Shown: one piece after another, positions 46,134-54,883 of the stretch
How positions within the stretch are numbered: position 1 is the stretch's first letter
Layout: each line of letters opens with the position of its first letter
Assembly (NCBI GenBank): GCA_964642725.1
Contig: CAZXQG010000001.1
Coordinates: forward strand, 1-64,000
Origin: JAGVPT01 sp964642725
GTDB lineage: Bacteria > Bacteroidota > Ignavibacteria > UBA10030 > UBA8401
Direction of reading: 5' to 3'
Length of the DNA stretch: 64,000 nucleotides
Made by a program: the position numbers and the translations under genes
Notes under the pieces: generated by a model
What the model saw: only the letters and a program-made list of their open reading frames with translations
The model's database searches: none
Told to the model about the DNA's origin: nothing

Positions 46134-46694
46134 CTAGTTCATGAAGAGGTACGGTTTCCAACGGTCGTCGATGTTCCCTACAAAATGTCTTATGAACGTG
46201 ACATGGTTCGGACGACTTGGCTTGCGCATCAGAGGCATTCGCGCTTCTTCGGGAGTCCGGTCTCCTTTTGCGTTATTGCATTGCACGCAGGCACACACCA
46301 GGTTTTCCCAGGTGTCTTCGCCGGCCCGTGAACGAGGGAGCACATGATCAACAGTCAACGGTAAATCTCCCCTGCCGCAAAATTGGCACCGGTGGCCGTC
46401 TCGCCGGAGGATGTTTTTGCGAGAAAGAATAATTTTTTTATACGGGACACGAATATAGACAGAGAGGCGTACAACGCTTGGAAAAGGCATCGCCATTGAA
46501 ACAGAACGAAGAAGTTTGCCAGCATGAGCTTCGATCAGCTCAGCCTTCCCAAGAAAAAGCAAGATGATAGCTTTCTTGACATTGCAGACACTCATTGGTT
46601 CGTAGTTTTGGTTAAGCACTAAAACCTTACTATTCAACCGACCATGAATGCTTTTCGAAGTAAGTTTTGAACTGAAGACGGCCTCCTCATTCAC
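46134..46694 (-). CDS. HNH endonuclease, chromosomal type
   Basis: A 186-residue protein. An N-terminal region (VLVLNQNYEPMSVCNVKKAI) precedes an HNH domain with a zinc finger: CQFCGRGDLPLTVDHVLPRS, then WENLVCACVQCNNAKGDRT. The DH dyad and Asn/His positions needed for nuclease activity are present. This architecture is common and non-mobile in Bacteroidota and Cyanobacteria, with no known substrate; it is not part of a restriction cassette here. The start is GTG at 46694. It is the first gene of the trpS-scpAB-rluB operon, with a strong promoter about 100 bases upstream. Confidence 0.88.
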   Translation of the reverse strand: MNEEAVFSSKLTSKSIHGRLNSKVLVLNQNYEPMSVCNVKKAIILLFLGKAELIEAHAGKLLRSVSMAMPFPSVVRLSVYIRVPYKKIILSRKNILRRDGHRCQFCGRGDLPLTVDHVLPRSRAGEDTWENLVCACVQCNNAKGDRTPEEARMPLMRKPSRPNHVTFIRHFVGNIDDRWKPYLFMN

Positions 46695-46800
46695 CCTGAA
46701 CAGTTACGATCTTCTGGAAATTGTATAACATCCTCATTAGCACTGCGCACCTTAAATTCACCCTCTAGCGTTACTTCAACGCTGATGTCTAGATGATTAA

Positions 46801-46829
46801 AATATAGCATTCTCAGGCGCTATTGTCAA
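46801..46829 (-). promoter_or_regulatory. Promoter for the HNH-trpS-scpAB-rluB operon
   Basis: On the minus strand TTGACA (46829-46824), a 17-base spacer and TATATT (46806-46801): a full-consensus -35 and a good -10. The predicted start is near 46794, giving a leader of about 100 bases with no obvious structure. aroC stops at 46875, just upstream. Confidence 0.8.
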
Positions 46830-46874
46830 GAAATTGGCTGCCCTTAACGGCCTATTAGGGTTTGGAATAATCCT

Positions 46875-48056
46875 TCATTTTTTGGCATTTTTGTAGCGTT
46901 TCCGTATCTCGGAGACGGAATCACCGCCAAATTTTTCCAAAAACGCATTCGCAAGCACCGGAGCGACAACGGCTTCTGCGATAACGGAACAAGCAGGAAC
47001 TGCGCAAACGTCAGAGCGTTCGTATCGCGATGGAACGATTTTCATCGTTTTGAGGTTGACTGACCGTAACGGCTTGGCGAGAGTTGATATCGGCTTCATT
47101 GCCCCATGAAGGACAAGCATTTCTCCTGTCGTCACACCCCCTTCCAGTCCGCCGGCCCTGTTTGTTGGACGAACAAGCCTGCTGTTTTTGCCTGCAAGGA
47201 TCTCGTCGTGGACCTCGGAACCGAACAATGTCGAATTTGTAAATGCATTTCCAATCTCAACTCCCTTCACAGCGTGAATTGAGACAATAGCCTGAGCCAA
47301 TTGGCCGTCAAGTTTTCTATCGTATTCTACGTAACTCCCCAACCCCGTCGGGATGCCTGTAACAATAACTTCAAAGATTCCGCCAAGAGTATCCCCTTTT
47401 TTCTTTGCGGCTTTGATTGCCTTCATCGCTTTTTCCGCGACACGTTTATCCAATATTCTGACTTCCGATTTATCGGCCTCTTCGGCAAGATTGTATCCTC
47501 CGTTCGACGCAACGGCAAGTTTGCCGATGAGCTTATCGATACTCAAACGGTTCTGCACTGCCGCCGGGCCGATACTCAACACGTGGCTGCCGATAAAAAT
47601 GCCGAATGTTTCCAGAAATTTTCTCACCACAGTGCACAATGCAACTCTCATCGCAGTCTCCCTTGCGCTTGCGCGGTCAATGACATTTCGAAGGTCATCG
47701 AAACCGTATTTGAGCGCTCCGGCCAAATCCGCATGCCCCGGCCGGGGAGTAGAAATTTTTTCGATGCCGATCCCGCTTCCTTCAACTGACATTTTTTCAG
47801 TCCAGTTCATCCAGTCCTTATTTCGTACAACCAAGGCAATCGGCGAGCCGAGGGTTCTGCCAAACCGGACTCCCGATAGAATTTCAACCGTATCCGATTC
47901 AATTCTCATTCTTCCGCCGCGGCCGTACCCCTGCTGACGGCGCCATAATTGGCGGTTGATGTACTCCGACGAAATTTCAATACCTGCAGGAAGCCCTTCG
48001 ACAACACCGACCAAACCTGGACCATGAGATTCCCCCGAAGTCAGATATCGTATCAC
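46875..48056 (-). CDS. aroC: Chorismate synthase
   Basis: A 393-residue FMN-dependent enzyme for the last step of the shikimate pathway, 5-enolpyruvylshikimate-3-phosphate to chorismate. It opens RYLTSGESHGPGLVGVVEGL, contains RPGHADLAGALKYGFDDLRN followed by VIDRASARETA, and near the C-terminus FGSEVHDE and NRAGGLEGGVTTGEM. Start is GTG at 48056 with AAAGGA before it. It is flanked by the htrA terminator and the operon promoter at 46829, so it is probably monocistronic. No other aro gene is nearby. Confidence 0.97.
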   Translation of the reverse strand: MIRYLTSGESHGPGLVGVVEGLPAGIEISSEYINRQLWRRQQGYGRGGRMRIESDTVEILSGVRFGRTLGSPIALVVRNKDWMNWTEKMSVEGSGIGIEKISTPRPGHADLAGALKYGFDDLRNVIDRASARETAMRVALCTVVRKFLETFGIFIGSHVLSIGPAAVQNRLSIDKLIGKLAVASNGGYNLAEEADKSEVRILDKRVAEKAMKAIKAAKKKGDTLGGIFEVIVTGIPTGLGSYVEYDRKLDGQLAQAIVSIHAVKGVEIGNAFTNSTLFGSEVHDEILAGKNSRLVRPTNRAGGLEGGVTTGEMLVLHGAMKPISTLAKPLRSVNLKTMKIVPSRYERSDVCAVPACSVIAEAVVAPVLANAFLEKFGGDSVSEIRKRYKNAKK

Positions 48057-48146
48057 GCCCGTTTCCTTTCAATCACTCGTCATTGATGTTGTATCAATTT
48101 CCTGTAAGGAAATAGAATACTTATTCAGCAGTGGAAATATACAAAA

Positions 48147-48176
48147 AAAGTCTCTGCAAAACATCACAGAGACTCT
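48147..48176 (-). terminator. Intrinsic terminator after htrA
   Basis: On the minus strand AGTCTCTG and CAGAGACT form an 8-bp stem with a 10-base loop, followed by a run of seven T. It lies about 35 bases after the htrA stop at 48213. Confidence 0.85.
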
Positions 48177-48212
48177 TTTAACAGCGTTCCAGTTAGGTTA
48201 GATGCCGCGTTG

Positions 48213-49733
48213 TCAATCTTTTGGTATTTGAACGGCGATAAATCGAGACGCGCCGTTCGCGCTTTTGACGCGTAGCATGAGGGCGTCGCCCGGCTTTTTT
48301 GACTTCACCAGTTTCTCAAATTCAGGTACGGAGGAAATTTCTCTTCTGTCAGCTTCGACGATGATGTCGCCTTCCTGAATCTGCCGGTTGTCCGCCTCGC
48401 TGTACCGTTTAACATTTGAGACGATGATATCACTCTCCACTTTTCGATCTTTCTTGATCTTGGCATCCGCTTTTGTGATAGAGAAGCCGAGAGCGTCAAA
48501 CTGAACGGGCTTTGAAACCTTCTCGGGTGCGGCGTCCTCGCCGTTGTTATTCTCCTCGCTGTTCGCTGCCACGCTCGATTTGTCAGGCCGCGGCTTCAAC
48601 GTGACGCTTTTTTCTATCGCGGACTTGTCCCGCCATATTTGCAGTGCTACTTTTTCACCAGGATGTCTCCCCGCGATAATTGATTGAAGTTCGTTTGGAG
48701 CCTTTACGAGCTTTCCGTCGACGGAAAGGATAATATCACCTTCCTTAATTCCCGCATCCTTTGCCGCTCCGCCTTCAACAAGGTCCTGTACAAGCACCCC
48801 TTCGATTTTTTCGAGTCCGGCCGCCTTCGCAACAGTTGCATCAACCGCGGAAATTGAGACACCGATGTATCCTCGTTCGACTTTCCCGTGAAGAATCAGG
48901 TCTTCGGCAACAATCCTGGCGAGGTTCACCGGAATAGCAAAACCGTATCCCTGATAGCGGGCGTTCGTCGTTGCGATGGCGGTATTGATGCCGATAACCT
49001 CTCCGTAAATATTGACAAGCGCGCCGCCGCTGTTTCCCGGATTGATCGCCGCATCCGTCTGAATAAAATTCTCAACGCCGTAATTGTCGCCGATGATCTG
49101 AATGTTGCGTCCAAGATAGCTGATGATACCCGCAGTGACCGTCGAAGTCAAAGCAAGCGGATTGCCAATTGCGATAGCCCACTGCCCCACTTGCAATTCG
49201 TCGGAGTTCCCAAGCATTGCGACCGGAAGGTCGCTGGCATCAATCTTCACAACACCGATGTCGGTCAACGGATCGGTCCCGACAAGTTTGGCTTTGAATC
49301 GCCGCGTATCGCTCAACACAACTTCAATTCCGTTTTCAGCTGCATCCTCAACGACGTGGTTATTCGTCATAACATAACCGTCGCTGGTGACGATCACGCC
49401 GGATCCCGCTCCTTGTGTCTGCTCTTCCTCGGGCATTTTGAATTTGAAGTCGGGAAAGAAATGGAAGAACTCGTTGTCTTGCGGTTTTTTTGCCTTCGTC
49501 GTAACAACAATCGACACCACCGAAGGCGTCGCTTCTTTTGCGACGCCGACGAACGCTTCATTTAATGCCTTCAGTTCGGAGTTCGGCTTCACCGGATTTC
49601 GGTCGGCCCCGAGCTTCACCGATTTGTTCTGAGCCAGTCCGAGGTCGACGCCGTCAAAGTTCGAGACAAGCACGGCGCCAAAAATGATGCCGACGAAAAT
49701 AAGAAACAACGCAGCAAAAACAGACCTTTTCAT
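48213..49733 (-). CDS. htrA: Do/HtrA family periplasmic serine protease with two PDZ domains
   Basis: A 506-residue DegP/DegQ-like protease for folding stress in the envelope. An N-terminal hydrophobic segment (FAALFLIFVGIIFGAVLVSN) anchors or exports it. The catalytic triad is His in MTNNHVVEDA (about residue 127), Asp in DPLTDIGVVKID and Ser in NPGNSGGALVN (about 232). PDZ1 starts near RGYIGVSISAVDATVAKAAG and PDZ2 near the C-terminus. A Lys/Glu/Ala-rich linker separates them. GGAGG lies 10 bases before the ATG. It follows recO by 45 bases and ends at an intrinsic terminator. Confidence 0.95.
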   Translation of the reverse strand: MKRSVFAALFLIFVGIIFGAVLVSNFDGVDLGLAQNKSVKLGADRNPVKPNSELKALNEAFVGVAKEATPSVVSIVVTTKAKKPQDNEFFHFFPDFKFKMPEEEQTQGAGSGVIVTSDGYVMTNNHVVEDAAENGIEVVLSDTRRFKAKLVGTDPLTDIGVVKIDASDLPVAMLGNSDELQVGQWAIAIGNPLALTSTVTAGIISYLGRNIQIIGDNYGVENFIQTDAAINPGNSGGALVNIYGEVIGINTAIATTNARYQGYGFAIPVNLARIVAEDLILHGKVERGYIGVSISAVDATVAKAAGLEKIEGVLVQDLVEGGAAKDAGIKEGDIILSVDGKLVKAPNELQSIIAGRHPGEKVALQIWRDKSAIEKSVTLKPRPDKSSVAANSEENNNGEDAAPEKVSKPVQFDALGFSITKADAKIKKDRKVESDIIVSNVKRYSEADNRQIQEGDIIVEADRREISSVPEFEKLVKSKKPGDALMLRVKSANGASRFIAVQIPKD

Positions 49734-49778
49734 ATTTCAACAACCTCCTGCAAGCAATAATATTGAGTGAATAGACGA

Positions 49779-50546
49779 TTACACACTAGTAAACAACGAA
49801 AGCGATTTTAACGTTCGTACACCGGCAATATGATATTTCAAATACGTTTGCAGCAAAGCAAGAATTTCATCCTGCATCGGCAAGGCGAGCGGCAGGTCGT
49901 CAATTGTCTTCATCGGCAGAGTTTGCAGATGAAACAACGATTGGACCAATCCTTTAGACGCCTTGATGCCTCCCATGTTGGATGTGGAATGGCAATCAGA
50001 ACACAGCACGGACCCGCTCGCCAGCAGAAGGAATACTTCATCAGTATACCGGCCTTCGACAACGCTGCGCCCGCATCGCGTGCAATGCTGAAGGTTCAGC
50101 CCGTAGCCGAATATTTCCAGGAGCCGCAATTCAAATGCGAAGAAAATATTGAGCAAATGTTTTGAAGCCCGGTCAACCGCCGTTAACGACTCCACGAGGA
50201 GCGCAAACATCGGCGCATTTTCCTCCTCATCATGCATCACCATGTTGACCAGTTCGACCACGGCGAGACCGGCTGCCAATCTATCGCCATTGCCTTCAAA
50301 CTTGAAAAAAGGGCTGCTCATCTCGCATTTGGATAGCACGTGCAAATCACGCTGTTCTTTCTTGTACAAAATAACCGAAGAATGCGTCATTGGCTCCAGC
50401 GAAGCGCCAAATTTACTCTTTACGCCGCGAGCACCTTTTGCAATTACTTTAATTTTCCCAAACCTCTCCGAATAGAGCGTCACGATCTTGCTGGTTTCGC
50501 CGTACTTCATTGAGCGGAGAACGATGGCATCCGTCGATACGATCAT
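49779..50546 (-). CDS. recO: DNA repair protein RecO
   Basis: A 255-residue recombination mediator that helps load RecA with RecR. The N-terminal OB fold begins STDAIVLRSMKYGETSKIVT. The middle has LELRLLEIFGYGLNLQHCTR-like residues that include the first zinc pair (CTRC), with the second pair at CSDC. It overlaps the mtnA stop by 4 bases (50543-50546), so translation is coupled, and htrA follows. Confidence 0.94.
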   Translation of the reverse strand: MIVSTDAIVLRSMKYGETSKIVTLYSERFGKIKVIAKGARGVKSKFGASLEPMTHSSVILYKKEQRDLHVLSKCEMSSPFFKFEGNGDRLAAGLAVVELVNMVMHDEEENAPMFALLVESLTAVDRASKHLLNIFFAFELRLLEIFGYGLNLQHCTRCGRSVVEGRYTDEVFLLLASGSVLCSDCHSTSNMGGIKASKGLVQSLFHLQTLPMKTIDDLPLALPMQDEILALLQTYLKYHIAGVRTLKSLSLFTSV

Positions 50547-51595
50547 ACGGCGTGTTCGCTTGATTCCTGAAATACCGCGCGAATCGATTGTGCAAACGGC
50601 GGACGCAAAATCCCTCGTTCTGTAACAATCGCCGTAATGTAGGCGTGAGGAGTGACATCGAACGCCGGCGAATATACGCTCACGCCCTTCGGCACGGTCC
50701 GTTTTCCGAATCCTTCCGAAACTTCCTTCGGGTCGCGTTCTTCAATTGGAATCCGGGCACCCTCGGCAATCGAGACGTCGATTGTTGATGTGGGGGCGGC
50801 AACGTAAAACGGAATCCCATGCTCTTTGGCGATAATCGCGACGTTGTACGTGCCGACTTTGTTTGCGGTGTCGCCGTTCGCCGCAATCCTGTCGGCACCG
50901 ACAAGAACGAGGTCTATCTTTTTCATCGCCATTACAACCGCCGCGGCATTGTCGGTAATGACCGTGACATGAATCCCCCGCTTCTGCAATTCCCATGCAG
51001 TCAGCCGAGCTCCCTGAAGAAGCGGCCGTGTCTCATCCGCGTACACGGAAATTTTTTTCCCTTGTTCAAACGCCGTCGTGATGATTGATTGGGCCGTCCC
51101 TTCGCCGCCGGTCGCCAGTGCTCCAGTATTGCAGTGAGTCAAAATCGTTGAAGGATCCGGAATTAACGCCGCGCCGTGCTTTCCGATTGCCGTGCACATT
51201 TCCGCATCCTCCGCGTGGATGAGCACTGCTTCATCCAACAACATCCGCTTAATGCGTTCAACGCTCTTATGAAGATTTAGACGACAGACGGAACGCATTC
51301 GTTCCAGCGCCCCGAAAAGATTCCTTGCCGTGGGGCGGGTCTGGGCAATCATTGAAATTGTTTGTTGAACAGCTTCGTAAAATTCTTGAGAATTTTCGGA
51401 GGGAAAACGCTGTGTACCGAGAATGACACCGTATGCCGCTGCAACTCCCAGCGCGGGCGCGCCGCGGACTTTCAACGTTCGAATCGCATCGATAAGCACC
51501 GCGAGGTCGTCTGTCTCAACGAAGATTTCGTCGGTAGGAAGTTTTGTCTGATCGATGAATCGAACTTTGCCGCCAATCCATTCAATGCTTTTCAT
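50543..51595 (-). CDS. mtnA: S-methyl-5-thioribose-1-phosphate isomerase
   Basis: A 350-residue enzyme of methionine salvage that isomerises methylthioribose-1-phosphate to methylthioribulose-1-phosphate. Family residues include KVRGAPALGVAAAYGVILG, the catalytic-Cys region ILTHCNTGALATGGEGTAQS, and the catalytic-Asp region LVGADRIAANGDTANKVGTY. The ATG at 51595 is used because the codon before it is TTG. No other salvage gene is recognisable nearby apart from the PfkB kinase 15 bases upstream. Confidence 0.96.
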   Translation of the reverse strand: MKSIEWIGGKVRFIDQTKLPTDEIFVETDDLAVLIDAIRTLKVRGAPALGVAAAYGVILGTQRFPSENSQEFYEAVQQTISMIAQTRPTARNLFGALERMRSVCRLNLHKSVERIKRMLLDEAVLIHAEDAEMCTAIGKHGAALIPDPSTILTHCNTGALATGGEGTAQSIITTAFEQGKKISVYADETRPLLQGARLTAWELQKRGIHVTVITDNAAAVVMAMKKIDLVLVGADRIAANGDTANKVGTYNVAIIAKEHGIPFYVAAPTSTIDVSIAEGARIPIEERDPKEVSEGFGKRTVPKGVSVYSPAFDVTPHAYITAIVTERGILRPPFAQSIRAVFQESSEHAV

Positions 51596-51610
51596 CAAGC
51601 GTATGTAGAA

Positions 51611-52516
51611 TCAGAATTTCGACAAGTCGCGGAATGACCGGAATCGATCCTGAATTTTCAGATGCGTTAAGTCGTTCAGCCCGTCCACGCCGAATTTCTC
51701 GACGCAAAAGGACGCCATGGCGCTTCCGTAAATAACTGCCTTCTTCAAATTCTCATCCGATATATCGTCACTCTTTTCCAACCATCCGATAAAACCACCG
51801 GCAAAGGAATCTCCGGCTCCCGTCGGATCGTTTATGTTTTCCATCGGGTACGCCGGAGCGGAAAAAATCGTATTTTCGGTGAGGAGGATTGCGCCATGTT
51901 CCCCTTTTTTGATGATGAGGATTTTCGGCCCCATCCCGATAATCTTTTTCCCCGCACGGATGAGATTCGGCTCCTGCGTGAGAAGCCGGGCTTCGGAGTC
52001 GTTAATAATGAGAACGTCGAAATGCTTCATTGTCTTCATCAGTTCATCATGTTTCCCCTCAATCCAAAAATTCATCGTATCGCCGACGACAAGCTTCGGC
52101 TTTTCGATTTGGTCCAAGACTTTTCGCTGAAGAACCGGATCGATGTTTCCTAAACACACGTATTTGCTTTTCCTGTACGCCTCCGGAATTTTCGGATCGA
52201 ATTTTTCAAACACGTTAAGCTTCGTGAACAGGGTATCCCGCATGTTCAAATCGTAGTGATACTTTCCCGACCACCGGAACGTCTTGCCGCTTTCGATTCG
52301 CTGCAGACCTTCGAGGTCGATGTTCCGCTCGCCGAGGAACGACATCGCCTTTTCGGGAAAATCCCCCCCCACGACGCCGACTAATCGAACTTGCGGAGCA
52401 AAATAACTTGCCGCCGTGGAGATATAGACGGCAGAACCTCCCAGAGTTTCCTGGGCTTTGCCAAATGGTGTCTCGATGGTGTCGAGCGCAAGTGAACCAA
52501 CGACTAATAAACTCAC
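51611..52516 (-). CDS. PfkB family carbohydrate kinase
   Basis: A 301-residue ribokinase-like kinase. It opens SLLVVGSLALDTIETPFGKA, with GGSAVYISTAASYFA as the substrate-side signature and NDPTGAGDSFAGGFIGWLEK containing the anion hole and catalytic Asp of PfkB signature 2. Substrate specificity cannot be read from this. Start is GTG at 52516 with AAGGAG 7 bases upstream. It is 15 bases before mtnA, so phosphorylation of a methylthioribose- or 5-deoxyribose-like sugar is a contextual hypothesis; adenosine or ribose are alternatives. Confidence 0.9.
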   Translation of the reverse strand: MSLLVVGSLALDTIETPFGKAQETLGGSAVYISTAASYFAPQVRLVGVVGGDFPEKAMSFLGERNIDLEGLQRIESGKTFRWSGKYHYDLNMRDTLFTKLNVFEKFDPKIPEAYRKSKYVCLGNIDPVLQRKVLDQIEKPKLVVGDTMNFWIEGKHDELMKTMKHFDVLIINDSEARLLTQEPNLIRAGKKIIGMGPKILIIKKGEHGAILLTENTIFSAPAYPMENINDPTGAGDSFAGGFIGWLEKSDDISDENLKKAVIYGSAMASFCVEKFGVDGLNDLTHLKIQDRFRSFRDLSKF

Positions 52517-52621
52517 GGGTATCTCCTTAATGATGCTTAAATGGACAAAACAATGTCAGGACTTTTCAACTCACTCCGCCTCTGCGGAGCGAACACAATG
52601 CTGCGGCTCCCCGGCTTTGGT

Positions 52622-53098
52622 TCAGCTATCAATACTCGAGATTTCGGTCAGCAGCGAAGCTAACTTCCCTTGAACAATATACTCATCAATTATCTTTAAT
52701 GCTTGAACTTGTCCCGGCCAGACGAGAAGCTGTTTCGCACGCTCCATTGAACACCACTCGAACTCATAGTGTTCATCGGACAGCGTCGGCAATGAGCCGG
52801 CGGGAACCTGTGCTGCATATACCGCGGAGATATGCACAACATCCCTCTTTGGGTTCAAAAATGTATTCATATGGGGAACGACCCAGTACTTTTCAGGAAC
52901 GAGGCCGGTTTCTTCCCTCAACTCTCTGAGAGATGCTTTTACCGATGTTTCATTCCCTTCGATTGAGCCGCTTACTATTTGCCACGTATCGGGATAAATA
53001 CGGTCTGTCTTTGATCGGCGAAGAAGAAGAAATAACGGACCGGTATCCGAAAAACAGAAAACGCACACCTCAACAATATTACATTCGATCGCAGGCAT
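52622..53098 (-). CDS. NUDIX hydrolase
   Basis: A 158-residue pyrophosphohydrolase. The Nudix box GSIEGNETSVKASLRELREE, continuing TGL, is perfect (Gx5Ex7REUxEExGU). The rest resembles NudB-type dihydroneopterin triphosphatases (LLRRSKTDRIYPDTWQIVSG; EFEWCSMERAKQLLVWPG) but the substrate is not certain. The start overlaps the stop of the pseudouridine synthase gene by one base (TAATG). Confidence 0.92.
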   Translation of the reverse strand: MPAIECNIVEVCVFCFSDTGPLFLLLRRSKTDRIYPDTWQIVSGSIEGNETSVKASLRELREETGLVPEKYWVVPHMNTFLNPKRDVVHISAVYAAQVPAGSLPTLSDEHYEFEWCSMERAKQLLVWPGQVQALKIIDEYIVQGKLASLLTEISSIDS

Positions 53099-53835
53099 TA
53101 TGAAACGTTCTTTCGAAGCAGAGTAATCTCTTGCATGGTTAAGCCGCGGCTCTCGCCGACGGGAAGGGACCCTAATTGAACCGGACCGATTGAAACGCGC
53201 TGGAGCGAAATAACCCGGTGGCCGATTGCCTCAAACATTTTCCTCACCTGACGATTTTTGCCTTCGACAATGGTAACGTCGCAGCCGGTCGACAGTTCAT
53301 TGTGGACCACGTTCGCAACAAAAGCCGGAAGGGCCGTGTACTTCTCTTCAATCCGTATCCCTCTTCGAATTTCCTCAAAGGCTTCTTTACTAACAGTTCC
53401 CTCTGCCACAACTCGATACGTCTTTGGAATTTTTGACTCCGGATTTGTCAGCCGTTCGCCGAGCTGTGAATCGTTCGTAAACAACAACGCACCCGACGTT
53501 TCTTTATCTAATCTTCCGACAGGAACAATGAACGGCTTCCCTTCCGGCAAGAGGTCGAACACAGTCTTCCTTCCACGCTCATCCACCCTGGTCGTGACAA
53601 CTCCGACGGGTTTATTCATTAGAGTGTAGATAAATTCCTTTTTCTCTGGAATGGCTTGTGCATCTACTCGAATCTTATCGCGCGCCGGGTCGACGCGAAA
53701 CGCCGGCTGCGAGACAATTCTGCCGTTGACCGAAACTTTCTTTTCTATAATAAATTGTTCGGCTTGAGAGCGCGAGCAGTATCCGAGTTTTGAAAGAGCG
53801 CGGGACAAACTGACAACGCGATTTGGCTTCGCCAC
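53098..53835 (-). CDS. Second RsuA/RluB-like pseudouridine synthase
   Basis: A 245-residue enzyme with an S4 domain (SLSRALSKLGYCSRSQAEQF) and a catalytic Asp in VPVGRLDKETSGALLFTND. It is a paralogue of the rluB product at 42421. The C-terminal GKNRQVRKMFEAIGHRVISL is standard. Whether it acts on 16S (RsuA) or 23S (RluE/RluF) rRNA is not resolved. Start is GTG at 53835, 4 bases after the preceding gene. Confidence 0.92.
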   Translation of the reverse strand: MAKPNRVVSLSRALSKLGYCSRSQAEQFIIEKKVSVNGRIVSQPAFRVDPARDKIRVDAQAIPEKKEFIYTLMNKPVGVVTTRVDERGRKTVFDLLPEGKPFIVPVGRLDKETSGALLFTNDSQLGERLTNPESKIPKTYRVVAEGTVSKEAFEEIRRGIRIEEKYTALPAFVANVVHNELSTGCDVTIVEGKNRQVRKMFEAIGHRVISLQRVSIGPVQLGSLPVGESRGLTMQEITLLRKNVS

Positions 53836-53839
53836 GGAT

Positions 53840-54751
53840 CTAAAACCCTTTATGGATATTCTCCACTATCCGTAATGGAGTAATCGCGAAATCATCGAAA
53901 AATTCTTTCCACCGGTCAGAAATATTTTCCTCTTCAAGCATTGTAATCTGGTCACGAGACACCGGGAAAAATTTGAAGCCCCCCAGCAGTGACGCCACTG
54001 CCTTCATCAAAAACATCGGTTGATGAATTTTAATTTTGTGTTTCCCGACAACGTATGCGACCATATCAAGCAATTCGTTGTACGTGTAACGATCAGGCCC
54101 TGCCATATCATACGTTCTTCCTACGGACAGGTCGTTCGTGAGCGCTTTTACGAATCCTTCTGAAACATTTTGAACGGCGACCGGCTGAAAGCGGTAATTC
54201 CCATCGCCAAGAACGGGAACAACCACCGGCACCATCAGCAAAAGATCGTGCAGAACGCTGATAAAATTTGCGAACCCTTCTTTTTCATTCCCGAACATCA
54301 ACGACGGCCGAAATATGGTCCACCGCAATTGACTTCCCTTAAGATATTCTTCTGCCCGAAATTTCGTCTCCTGGTATTTAGGCCTTGCTCCCTCACGAAC
54401 GCCAAGCGCGCTCATTTGAATAAACCGCGCCACCCCCAGCGTTTGAGCCTCATCGACGAGGAGTCTTGTCCCGAGGAAATGAACTCCTTCAAACGTCATT
54501 CCTTCGTTCGGAAACTCGCGGAGCAATCCAGGAAGATTAATAATTGCGTCGCACGATTGAAGTGCGTCACGGTATGTTTCCGGCTTCTGGATGTCGCCAT
54601 TGACTACTGTAATACTTCCGGCAATTCCTCCCGGAAGTTTCGTCTCTGACCCTATGCGAATCAGCGCTACAACAGCGTAACCGGCTTTCACCAAGTCGCG
54701 AACAACCTGCCGTCCCACATATCCGGTTGCACCGGTCAGAAATATTTTCAT
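53840..54751 (-). CDS. NDUFA9-like NAD(P)-binding epimerase family protein
   Basis: A 303-residue atypical short-chain dehydrogenase. It opens MKIFLTGATGYVGRQVVRDL (GxxGxxG dinucleotide motif). The usual YxxxK is replaced by KYQETKFRAEEYL, in line with atypical SDRs of the complex I NDUFA9 group. Bacterial members often act as electron-transfer-linked or isoprenoid-sugar reductases; the actual substrate is unknown. It heads the operon with the pseudouridine synthase and NUDIX genes, downstream of a good promoter. Confidence 0.9.
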   Translation of the reverse strand: MKIFLTGATGYVGRQVVRDLVKAGYAVVALIRIGSETKLPGGIAGSITVVNGDIQKPETYRDALQSCDAIINLPGLLREFPNEGMTFEGVHFLGTRLLVDEAQTLGVARFIQMSALGVREGARPKYQETKFRAEEYLKGSQLRWTIFRPSLMFGNEKEGFANFISVLHDLLLMVPVVVPVLGDGNYRFQPVAVQNVSEGFVKALTNDLSVGRTYDMAGPDRYTYNELLDMVAYVVGKHKIKIHQPMFLMKAVASLLGGFKFFPVSRDQITMLEEENISDRWKEFFDDFAITPLRIVENIHKGF

Positions 54752-54772
54752 CGTACTCTCAATGCTGACGTG

Positions 54773-54801
54773 AATATAGAAAGAAATTTGTTAGACTTCA
54801 A
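54773..54801 (-). promoter_or_regulatory. Promoter for the NDUFA9-like / pseudouridine synthase / NUDIX operon
   Basis: On the minus strand TTGAAG (54801-54796), a 17-base spacer and TATATT (54778-54773). The predicted start is near 54766, leaving a short leader of about 15 bases with GAGAG before the ATG at 54751. Confidence 0.65.
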
Positions 54802-54883
54802 TCTTTCCCTGCCTCATAAGCCTCCGTTTTCCGAAAGCAATCGGAGCGCTTGAGACCGGCACACTACTTCAAACAAAGCAGAA

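Noticed and set aside
52574..52589. CTCCGC-CTCT-GCGGAG hairpin as a terminator after the NUDIX gene
   Set aside because: The stem is only 6 bp and no T-run follows on either strand; it may be a remnant of an intergenic repeat.
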